This document shows, one piece after another, positions 8,376 to 15,017 of a stretch of 25,406 bases of DNA (its first letter is position 1; each line of letters starts with the position of its first letter). The stretch lies in assembly GCA_937877545.1 (NCBI GenBank), contig CALFJE010000057.1, positions 1 through 25,406 on the forward strand, given 5' to 3'. The notes below the pieces were generated by a model. The model did no database searches, was not told the origin of the DNA, and saw only the letters and a list, made by a program, of their open reading frames with translations. Made by a program: the position numbers and the translations under genes. The stretch comes from an uncultured Selenomonadales bacterium. GTDB lineage: Bacteria; Bacillota; Negativicutes; Selenomonadales; Selenomonadaceae.

Positions 8376-9204
8376 GATTATCGAATTCGACGGGGAAATT
8401 TCGGCGGACGCTTGCCTTGACAAGATTATTCACGGCGATTGCTTGGAAGTCATGCGAGCCTTGCCCGATAGGTGCGTCGACGTTGTGATTACTTCGCCGC
8501 CCTATAATCTGCTCAACTCCAGCGGCAACGGCTTGAAGAAAAACACGAATTGCGGCAAGTGGAAGAACGCCGCGATTAAAGACGGCTACGCGGAATATGA
8601 TGACAACATGCCCTACGCGGAATACATTGCGTGGCAACGGGCGTGCGTCGCTGAAATGTGTCGGCTCATCAAGGACGACGGCGCAGTTTTCTACAACAAC
8701 AAGAATCGCGTGCAGAACGGCTTGCTTGAGGACAGGGGCGAAATTCTGCGCGGGTTTCCGTTGCGTCAAGTGATTATCTGGAAGCGTAGCGGCGCGATTA
8801 ACTTCAATGCGGGCTACTTCCTGCCGACCACCGAACAGATTTACATGCTGTGCAATAAGGCGTTCAAGCTGGCGAAGGGCGCGAATAAACTTACCGATGT
8901 TTGGGAAGTCAAGCAGGAGATGAAAAATCCTCACCCCGCGCCATTCCCCGAAGAACTTATCGACAAGATTGTTTCCAGCACGACGGGGCAAATTATCCTC
9001 GACCCGTTCGCAGGTTCAGGAACCACCGCCGTTTCCGCCAAAAAGTTTGACCGCAAATTTATCCTGATTGAAAAGTCGCTGAAGTATTGCCAAATGGCGC
9101 AGTCCAGAATTGACGGAGGCGATTGGCGACATGATTCCCACGCAGATTCAAAAAAGCCCGTTCAACAAAGTCTACAGTTTTTCCCGATACCTCCTGAACA
9201 CTGA
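8356..9204 (+). CDS. Beta-class DNA methyltransferase (N4-cytosine or N6-adenine)
   Basis: An S-adenosylmethionine-dependent DNA amino-methyltransferase of 282 residues (counted from GTG 8356). Catalytic motif IV TSPPYN is at 46-51 and the AdoMet-binding motif I DPFAGSGTT starts at 216. The order IV, target recognition region, then I is the beta class. SPPY is commoner in N4-cytosine enzymes than DPPY, so m4C is my first guess. The target sequence is not readable. The frame is open far back into purL, but homology begins around DKIIHGDCLEVMRALPD. GTG 8356 or TTG 8359, just after GAGG (8349-8352), is the likely start. It overlaps the purL end and is followed by a damaged endonuclease gene, so it may now act as a solitary methylase. 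Confidence 0.88.
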   Translation: MLSISTEIIEFDGEISADACLDKIIHGDCLEVMRALPDRCVDVVITSPPYNLLNSSGNGLKKNTNCGKWKNAAIKDGYAEYDDNMPYAEYIAWQRACVAEMCRLIKDDGAVFYNNKNRVQNGLLEDRGEILRGFPLRQVIIWKRSGAINFNAGYFLPTTEQIYMLCNKAFKLAKGANKLTDVWEVKQEMKNPHPAPFPEELIDKIVSSTTGQIILDPFAGSGTTAVSAKKFDRKFILIEKSLKYCQMAQSRIDGGDWRHDSHADSKKPVQQSLQFFPIPPEH

Positions 9205-9861
9205 CCAATTCGGCGCATTCGGCAAGCAAATCCGGCCCGCCCCGGCACGAAGGCTCACTTGCCGGCGTTGAGTTTCGTCCGTCAACTTGCGGCGGATATA
9301 AACACTGTCGACGACGTGATTGTTTTCTGCGTAGCCGTTAAGTACGTCGTCGCACCGATTAACCGTGCCTTGGCTCTCGTTCCGTCCGATGATAAGAAAT
9401 TTTGCGAAGAGGCGGCTAAAAATATCCTCGACACTTTCGGCGAAGAGAAAATCGCTCTGCTGATTGAGACTTGGGATAACCTCGGCATGACGGCTTGCCT
9501 CGACGCCGAACGCGCATTGGTCGTCGAAACGTTTACAAGGTTGCTTGAAAACTTATCGAAGCTGAACATTCCGCACAGTCAGCTTGACGATGCCATAATG
9601 ATGACGGCGTTTGTACAAGAATTTGAGCGGCGGCTCGGACAGAAACGTAAAGCTCGCGGCGGCTGGGTTATCGGCATAAGTTGCAAGCGCACGTTGCGGG
9701 AGCGTTGGAAGCAATTAAGCCAAGCCGACCGCGGAACGTTATCGCATTTCAAAATTCGCGAGCTGTGGCACTTGATAACTTTCGACCGCGACTTATCCGG
9801 GCTGAAAAACTATGTGCGACCGCTAAGTAATTTCGTCGGCGACATCAGAAACTTGATTTAA
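9131..9861 (+). pseudogene. Remnant of a type II restriction endonuclease (EcoRII-like PD-(D/E)XK)
   Basis: ATG 9131, 11 nt after GGAGG and overlapping the methylase end, starts MIPTQIQKSPFNKVYSFSRY and runs to a stop near 9270. A different frame, open after 9204, continues from about 9259 (LPALSFVRQLAADINTVDD) to 9861. That downstream part contains FERRLGQKRKARGG, followed at once by WVIGISCKRTLRERWKQ and later HLITFDRDLS. In EcoRII/PspGI-like nucleases, as I know them, a K-x-R-x-G motif is followed by the catalytic Glu and core. SxKRTLRERW(R/K)Q comes much later, then a 'LTxD' strand. Here the two flanks touch at about 9660, so most of the catalytic core seems deleted in frame. The 200-residue downstream part could still be translated. 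Family assignment is from motif memory and is moderately sure. Confidence 0.6.
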
Positions 9862-9873
9862 GGAGGAATCTTC

Positions 9874-10716
9874 ATGACGACTTACAGGACGCTTGACGTT
9901 GACGGCGTGAATATTTTTTATCGAGAGGCGGGCGCAGTCGATAAGCCGACGCTGATTTTATTTCACGGCTTCCCGTCGTCGAGCCACATGTTCCGCGATT
10001 TAATTCCCATGCTTGAGGACAAGTTTCACCTTATCGCGCCCGACTATCCCGGCTTTGGGCAATCTGACATGCCGCCGCGTGAGGATTTCGCTTACACCTT
10101 CGACCACATTGCTGACGTTATGGACAAGTTCCTTGAGCGGCTCGGTGTCGAAAAATTTTTCATGTACGTGTTCGACTATGGTGCGCCGATTGGTTTTCGT
10201 ATCGCCGTGAAAAATCCGCAAAAGATTCTCGGCATCATCAGCCAGAACGGCAACGTCTACGCGGAAGGTCTGGGCAAGAAGTGGGCGGCGCGTGCCGAAT
10301 ACTGGAAAAATCCCACGCCCGCCCTGCGCGAGCAATATAAAAGCGCGTTCGCCGCAGAGACGATTATCGGGCAATACACGTTCGGTGCGCCCGCAGGCTC
10401 CGTTTCGCCCGACGGCTATTCGCTGGATATTTTCTACAGCCGCCGCGCAGGTTACGACGAGATTCAGTCTGATTTGATTTTCGATTATCAAAGCAATGTC
10501 GCGCTGTATCCGACCTTTCAAAAATATTTGCGCGAACATCAGCCGAAACTGTTGGCGGTTTGGGGCAAAAATGATCCGTCGTTCGTTTGGCAGGGTGCCG
10601 AGGCTTTCAAGAAAGACTTGCCCGCCGCGCAGATTCATTTCGTCGACAGCGGACATTTCGCCTTGGAAAGCCATTGCGCGGAAATTTCGGCGTTGATTAA
10701 GGATTGGAGTGTTTGA
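9874..10716 (+). CDS. Alpha/beta-fold hydrolase (haloalkane dehalogenase/epoxide hydrolase-like)
   Basis: A cytoplasmic alpha/beta hydrolase of 280 residues with no signal peptide. HGFPSSS (31-37) provides the oxyanion-hole HG. The nucleophile elbow reads VFDYGAPIG, making Asp101 the likely nucleophile instead of Ser, as in dehalogenases and epoxide hydrolases. Asp234 (GKNDPSF) and His261 (SGHFALE) fit the acid and base. APDYPGFGQSD is the conserved strand-4 loop. The substrate is unknown, and the family is often over-annotated as dehalogenase. AGGAGG (9861-9866) overlaps the stop of the preceding remnant and lies 7 nt before the ATG. The stop TGA lies 1 nt before the next ATG, so the two genes are probably co-translated. 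Confidence 0.85.
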   Translation: MTTYRTLDVDGVNIFYREAGAVDKPTLILFHGFPSSSHMFRDLIPMLEDKFHLIAPDYPGFGQSDMPPREDFAYTFDHIADVMDKFLERLGVEKFFMYVFDYGAPIGFRIAVKNPQKILGIISQNGNVYAEGLGKKWAARAEYWKNPTPALREQYKSAFAAETIIGQYTFGAPAGSVSPDGYSLDIFYSRRAGYDEIQSDLIFDYQSNVALYPTFQKYLREHQPKLLAVWGKNDPSFVWQGAEAFKKDLPAAQIHFVDSGHFALESHCAEISALIKDWSV

Positions 10717-10717
10717 C

Positions 10718-11458
10718 ATGGCGCAAAAATTTTACGTGGCAAGTTGCATGTTCACGGAGCTGGAGCCGGCTTTGAGCCGCATGGTTCAGGCTTACGTCCG
10801 CGAACGCTTTAACTTGCCGATAATCCGTTGTTGCGTGGCGAATTACAGGGTGGCGGATTGCGATAACCGCGTGCCCGATTGGTATCGCGACGAGTGGCGG
10901 GCGATTAAGCATTACGAGAAATTTCCTGCAGGTTCAACGCTGGTATCAATCTGCCACAACTGTTCGGCGATTTACGAGGAGCAACACCCCGAAATTCAGC
11001 GCGAATCGATTTGGGAGCTGATTTTATCCGACGAAGATTTTAAGTACCCGAATCACGGCGGCGAGGCGATTACGATTCAAGACTGCTGGCGGGCTAAGGA
11101 GAATTCGGCGGAGCAAGCGGCTGTTCGCGAACTTTTACGGCGTATGAACTTTGAAGTCGTCGAACTGCCCGAAAATCACGAGCAAACCAAATTCTGCGGC
11201 TACACGCTGTATCAGCCGCAACCTGCGCGGAACCCTGCGCTTGCCCCGAAAAGATTTCGTGACGGTGCACAAGGTTTATTCCAACCGCACACCGACGAGC
11301 AAAAGCGGCAACTCATGCGGGAACACTGCGCCCAAATCACGACGGAAAAAGTCGCGGCGTATTGCCATTACTGCCTGCGCGGATTAAAATTGGGCAACGC
11401 AAAGGCATTTCACTTGGCGGAACTTTTATTCCAAACAGGCAAGAATATCCCCGCCTAG
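10718..11458 (+). CDS. Cysteine-rich protein with two CCG-like modules, possible Fe-S or metal protein
   Basis: A protein of 246 residues with a regular cysteine pattern. The first half has Cys10, Cys38-Cys39 and Cys79-x-x-Cys82 (SICHNC). The second half has Cys123 (QDCWRAK), Cys160-Gly (FCGYTL), Cys204 and Cys216-x-x-Cys219 (AYCHYC). This resembles the duplicated CCG domain (C...CC(G)...CxxC) of HdrB, GlpC and LutA-type proteins, which bind a noncubane or 4Fe-4S cluster. The match is by pattern only and the second CC is incomplete. Start: ATG 10718, 8 nt after GGAG (10706-10709); the upstream in-frame GTG 10709 sits in that ribosome site. It follows the hydrolase with essentially no gap. No redox partner gene is next to it, so its function is not assigned. 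Confidence 0.55.
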   Translation: MAQKFYVASCMFTELEPALSRMVQAYVRERFNLPIIRCCVANYRVADCDNRVPDWYRDEWRAIKHYEKFPAGSTLVSICHNCSAIYEEQHPEIQRESIWELILSDEDFKYPNHGGEAITIQDCWRAKENSAEQAAVRELLRRMNFEVVELPENHEQTKFCGYTLYQPQPARNPALAPKRFRDGAQGLFQPHTDEQKRQLMREHCAQITTEKVAAYCHYCLRGLKLGNAKAFHLAELLFQTGKNIPA

Positions 11459-11479
11459 AAATTTTTGGAGGTGCATTCG

Positions 11480-12190
11480 ATGAAAATTTTCAGTTTGACG
11501 TTGCTAATCGTTATGATGTTTTGCACGCGGACGTTCGCCGAGGAATTACCGCCGCCTACAATCTCCGTCAACGGTGAGGGTATCGTCGAAGCTCAACCCG
11601 ACCGCGCTACAATCTCCGTCGGCGTCGTCACCCGCGATAAAAGTCCCGCCGCCGTCCAAGCCGCCAATGCCAAAGCCGCCTCCTCCGTCATCAATTCGCT
11701 CGTCGCGCTCGGCGTCGACCGCAGGAACATTTCTACCGGCAATTACTATTTCAGCCCCAATTATCGCCACTACGACAACGGGCGCAGGGAACTTGACGGC
11801 TACGAGGCGACCAATTCCGTTACCGTTATCGTCGACGATTTAAACCTTGTCGGCAAGATTATCGACGCCGCCCTGTCGCACGGTGCCAATCGCGTCGACA
11901 GCCTGAACTTCGGTCTGCGCAACAAGGAAGCTTATCAGGACGAGGCTTTGAGGCTTGCCGTGCTCGACGCCAAACGCAAGGCTGAAGTCGTCGCAAACGT
12001 CTTGGGCAAGCGGATTATCGGCGTCCGCGCCGTGTCGATTAACCACAGTCACATTGAGGCTCCGCGCAACTATAAAATGGCGCGTTCCATGGCTATGGCT
12101 GAAGACGCCGCCGGCGTTGAGACGCCCATTGAAAGCGGGACGTTGCATTGTGCGGCGAATGTCCACGTCGAATTTGAAATCAGTCGATGA
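11480..12190 (+). CDS. Exported SIMPL-domain (DUF541) protein
   Basis: A protein of 236 residues with a short signal peptide (MKIFSLTLLIVMMFCTRTFA, cleavage before EELPP). One SIMPL/DUF541 domain follows: ISVNGEGIVEAQPDRATISVGV, then long helices and the typical DEALRLAVLDAKRKAEVVANVLG segment. This places it in the cell envelope. The family's biochemical role is unclear; BP26/OMP28-type members form oligomeric channels or rings. GGAGGTG (11467-11473) lies 6 nt before ATG 11480, so this start is used in preference to the in-frame TTG at 11465. Its stop overlaps the acyltransferase start (ATGA), suggesting translational coupling to a membrane enzyme. Confidence 0.9.
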   Translation: MKIFSLTLLIVMMFCTRTFAEELPPPTISVNGEGIVEAQPDRATISVGVVTRDKSPAAVQAANAKAASSVINSLVALGVDRRNISTGNYYFSPNYRHYDNGRRELDGYEATNSVTVIVDDLNLVGKIIDAALSHGANRVDSLNFGLRNKEAYQDEALRLAVLDAKRKAEVVANVLGKRIIGVRAVSINHSHIEAPRNYKMARSMAMAEDAAGVETPIESGTLHCAANVHVEFEISR

Positions 12191-13248
12191 GCAAACCTTG
12201 GCTCCCGTCAATCGAATACATTCGCGGCTTGGCAATGCTGGGCGTCGTGGCAATTCACACCGGCTCGCAATACCTGCTTAACCCCACGCCCAATATTCAC
12301 CTCGTCGCGCTTTTTGAAGTCGTCTCGCGTTTCAGCGTGCCGATATTTTTTTTCGTGTCGGCGTTCGGACTTTTCTATCGCATGGATTTGAACGCGCCCT
12401 TTGAATACGGACGATTTTTGCGGCGACGCTTTAAGGCGGTGCTCGTGCCGTATCTGCTTTGGTCGACGCTCTACCTCGTGCACGATAATTGGTTTCACGG
12501 CTACAGCCTGTTTCCCGACTTTGACTACGCGGCGGAGATTTATGCGTTCGGGCTGGCGAAGTACCATTTATATTTCCTGGTGATTCTGATTTGGTTTTAC
12601 CTGCTGATGCCGCTGTGGATATGGCTCGTGCGCCGCATGACGCCCGCCCGTTTGCTGATGTTACTTGCCGCGCAGATTGCGTTCGATTGGTGGTCAAGCT
12701 ATTGCGTCGGGGCGTCGGAAAATCTGTTCTTAAAGTGGCGGCTGAATTGGCTCGTCCTGCATTACGCGTTCGTATTCGTCTTTGGCGGAGTGCTGGCTAT
12801 TCACTCGCAACGATTCTTCGCGTGGTGCAAGGCGCATAAAAAAATTGTCGGCGCGACGTTCCTAATCACGCTGACAATTTTGCTTGGTTGGTATTATTTT
12901 TTAATCTTCGCCGAGGGGTACACGCCGCTCGATTCCGTAAACACGGCTCATCAACTGTCACCGCCCGGCATACTTTACACAATCGCGGCGTCGATATTCC
13001 TGTTCACGCTGTTTGAATTCGGAAGGTTGCCCGCGCCCGTGAAAAGGTTCTTGAGCTTGCTGGGCAAGAATTCGTATTTCGTCTACTTGGCGCACCCGTT
13101 CGCGATAACTTACTTGTCGTTGGCATTGGGGCGGCTGGGCTTGATAATGACGGCTCCCAACGCGCTGATTTTCTACGCCGCGACGGTCGCCGTGACTTTG
13201 GCGGTCAAACAAATTTTCAACAGCATAAAAAGGAGCCGTCATGGATGA
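12187..13248 (+). CDS. Membrane acyltransferase, acyltransferase-3 family
   Basis: An integral membrane protein of 353 residues, about ten hydrophobic segments. It starts IEYIRGLAMLGVVAIHTGSQ, the family signature with the conserved Arg13 and His24. VPIFFFVSAFGLFY, PYLLWSTLYLVH and a C-terminal LGKNSYFVYLAHPFAITYL also match acyltransferase-3 (PF01757). Members O-acetylate or succinylate exported sugars and peptidoglycan or lipid substrates; the acceptor here is unknown. The start codon overlaps the SIMPL gene stop by 4 nt. The last codons overlap a strong hairpin that serves as terminator for the convergent pepD. Confidence 0.9.
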   Translation: MSKPWLPSIEYIRGLAMLGVVAIHTGSQYLLNPTPNIHLVALFEVVSRFSVPIFFFVSAFGLFYRMDLNAPFEYGRFLRRRFKAVLVPYLLWSTLYLVHDNWFHGYSLFPDFDYAAEIYAFGLAKYHLYFLVILIWFYLLMPLWIWLVRRMTPARLLMLLAAQIAFDWWSSYCVGASENLFLKWRLNWLVLHYAFVFVFGGVLAIHSQRFFAWCKAHKKIVGATFLITLTILLGWYYFLIFAEGYTPLDSVNTAHQLSPPGILYTIAASIFLFTLFEFGRLPAPVKRFLSLLGKNSYFVYLAHPFAITYLSLALGRLGLIMTAPNALIFYAATVAVTLAVKQIFNSIKRSRHG

Positions 13249-13255
13249 CGGCTCC
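13232..13255 (-). terminator. Rho-independent terminator for pepD
   Basis: A perfect 10-bp stem (13232-13241 with 13246-13255) with a 4-nt loop is followed on the minus strand by TTTTTATG. There is no T run on the plus side. It contains the stop codon of the acyltransferase gene. Confidence 0.75.
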
Positions 13256-13257
13256 TC

Positions 13258-13293
13258 CGCCGGCGCATTTGCGTGACGCAAATACCGCCGGCG
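13258..13293. repeat. GC-rich imperfect palindrome
   Basis: CGCCGGCG at 13258-13265 is repeated at 13286-13293, and is itself palindromic. Between them ATTTGCGT and ACGCAAAT flank a single G. The whole forms one long inverted repeat with a small bulge and no T run. Confidence 0.6.
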
Positions 13294-13361
13294 TCACCAC
13301 GTGAAAATTATCGTAAAGCGCGGGTAGTGAACGCTACGCCCCCGCGAGGCGAATTTCTTTG

Positions 13362-13391
13362 CTACTTTCTTTCTTCGTTGAAAGAAAGTAG
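13362..13391. repeat. Perfect 12-bp inverted repeat
   Basis: CTACTTTCTTTC (13362-13373), loop TTCGTT, then GAAAGAAAGTAG (13380-13391). No gene lies here. It sits 27 nt beyond the pepD stop, so it may form a structure in the pepD transcript. Confidence 0.65.
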
Positions 13392-13417
13392 TTTATATAA
13401 ACGATTCTTTGAATCCT

Positions 13418-14881
13418 TTATTGCGCGGGAAGAAAGGAGATTTTCTCAAGCAAGCCCGCGATAAACTTCACATGCGGCGCAACCGTGTCGAGGCGGAGGC
13501 GTTCGTCGGGCGTGTGAATGTTTTCGTTCGTCGTGCCGATTGAGATAATTTCCAGCTTCGGATTTTTCTTGAGGAAAAGGCTCGTCTCCAAACTGGCGTG
13601 AATCGTCTTGACTTTGGGCGCGTAACCCTGTTGCGCCGCGAAAACCTCTCCCGCCAACTTTAAAAGCCGACTGTCGGGCTTGAACTGCCACGCGGGTACT
13701 ATCGCGGAAAATTTGTACTCGAACGCGCAAAGCCGCGCCGCCTGCTCAAAGCCCTCCATGAACTCGGCTATCAATTCGTCGGCATTGGCTCGCGGCAATA
13801 TCTTCAGCTCGACAATTTCGTCGTCCATGCGCACCGCGCCCAAGTTTGCCGACGCCAATACATCTGCGGGATTTTCGGGTGACATCAGATAAACGCCGCT
13901 GTGAATCAACGTTATCAGATTGGAAAAGTATTCGTAATCCTTGGCGTGCAAAACTTTTTCGGGGCGGCGCAAGACTGTCGCCTCGACTTTTATGTTCGGC
14001 TCGGTCGCGGAATAGACCGCTTTAAGCCGCCGCTCAATCTCCGCGCAGAGTTCCTCGACGACCCGTATCGATAAGTCCGTCGCAAAGATAAGCTCCGCGC
14101 CGGCGGGAATGGCGTTAAAAACCCGCCCGCTGCTCAAGCTCGCCAAGCGAATCTTCCCGCGCCGCATTATCTGCCGCAGAATTTGCGCCGCAACTTTAAT
14201 CGCGTTGATTCGCCCGCAAGCAATTTCCTCGCCCGAATGCCCGCCGCGCAAGCCGCCGATTTTTACCAGCATGTTGTTGGGCAACTTCGTATCGGGGCGC
14301 ACGTAATGAAGTTCGCGCCAAAGCGTAACGTGAACACAGCCCGCGCTGCCCGCCACCAATTCCCCGAAACGCTCCGAGTCGCAGTTAATCAGATAGTCGG
14401 CGTCGGCGACGTACCGCTTATCAAGACCCATCGCGCCGCTCATGCCCTGTTCCTCGTCGGTCGTGAAGATTATTCTCAGCCGCCCGTGATTGAAACTTTC
14501 CCGATTATTGACCAGCCAAAGAATTTCCGCTATGCCGATGCCGTTGTCCGCGCCCAGGCTTGTTCCCTCCGCCGATAAAAATTCTTCGTCGCGTATCAGC
14601 TTTATCGCGTCGCGTGTCGGCTCGAAGGCGTAACCCTCCGCCGCCACGCACACCATGTCCATATGCGCCTGCAGTATCGTCAACGGCGCGTCTGCCAGTC
14701 CGGGGCTTGCCGGCACCTCCGCTATTATGTTTTTAAAATTATCCTGCACGACCGTCAAGCCGCGCTCCTCAAAGAATGCCTTCAGATAATTGCTCACTTG
14801 CTCCTCGTGCTTCGACGGGCGCGGTATTGCCGCCAACTTCTCAAACTCCGCCAGCACGCCGTTTAATATCGTTTCGCTCAT
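13418..14881 (-). CDS. pepD: Aminoacyl-histidine dipeptidase (M20C)
   Basis: A cytosolic di-zinc dipeptidase of broad specificity (Xaa-His and similar), 487 residues, normal length. The M20 metal ligands are in place: His73/Asp75 in QAHMDMV, Asp112 in GADNGIG, catalytic and ligand Glu143/Glu144 in TTDEEQGMSGA, Asp168 in INCDSE and His456 in ENIHTPDE. GGLRGGHSGEEI belongs to the lid domain. The ATG at 14881 has GAGG (14891-14894 on the minus strand) 9 nt upstream. It stands alone, divergent from the NYN operon across a gap of about 136 nt, and ends before three palindromes. No clear promoter was found on its side of the gap. Confidence 0.95.
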   Translation of the reverse strand: MSETILNGVLAEFEKLAAIPRPSKHEEQVSNYLKAFFEERGLTVVQDNFKNIIAEVPASPGLADAPLTILQAHMDMVCVAAEGYAFEPTRDAIKLIRDEEFLSAEGTSLGADNGIGIAEILWLVNNRESFNHGRLRIIFTTDEEQGMSGAMGLDKRYVADADYLINCDSERFGELVAGSAGCVHVTLWRELHYVRPDTKLPNNMLVKIGGLRGGHSGEEIACGRINAIKVAAQILRQIMRRGKIRLASLSSGRVFNAIPAGAELIFATDLSIRVVEELCAEIERRLKAVYSATEPNIKVEATVLRRPEKVLHAKDYEYFSNLITLIHSGVYLMSPENPADVLASANLGAVRMDDEIVELKILPRANADELIAEFMEGFEQAARLCAFEYKFSAIVPAWQFKPDSRLLKLAGEVFAAQQGYAPKVKTIHASLETSLFLKKNPKLEIISIGTTNENIHTPDERLRLDTVAPHVKFIAGLLEKISFLPAQ

Positions 14882-14963
14882 TCGTCATTACCTCATTCCG
14901 TCTGAAAGTGAATTCCCCAAACGTGACACCGCTTAATTCGGGCAAATGCCCCAAAATCCTGCG

Positions 14964-14992
14964 TTGAGTTAATTTCGCCGCCGTGATAGAAT
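14964..14992 (+). promoter_or_regulatory. Sigma-70-type promoter of the NYN-thyX-rpiB operon
   Basis: TTGAGT (14964-14969), 17-nt spacer, TAGAAT (14987-14992). Transcription would start near 15000, just before the AAGGAG site. The -10 hexamer and spacing equal those of the ispE promoter. Confidence 0.7.
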
Positions 14993-15017
14993 TGGCGCGT
15001 TGGAAAGGAGTTTCAAG

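Noticed and set aside
9874..10716. Naming the hydrolase a haloalkane dehalogenase
   Set aside because: The Asp nucleophile fits, but the halide-binding residues cannot be verified, and epoxide hydrolases and other relatives share the pattern.
13273..13464. Plus-strand frame of 63 codons across the palindromes
   Set aside because: It is composed of inverted repeats and the antisense of the pepD end, with no ribosome site.
14183..14578. Plus-strand frame of 131 codons opposite pepD
   Set aside because: Antisense shadow. pepD has all metal ligands on the other strand.
15000..15017. Upstream TTG start for the NYN protein
   Set aside because: It coincides with the expected transcription start and lies before the AAGGAG site, so the TTG at 15018 is better.
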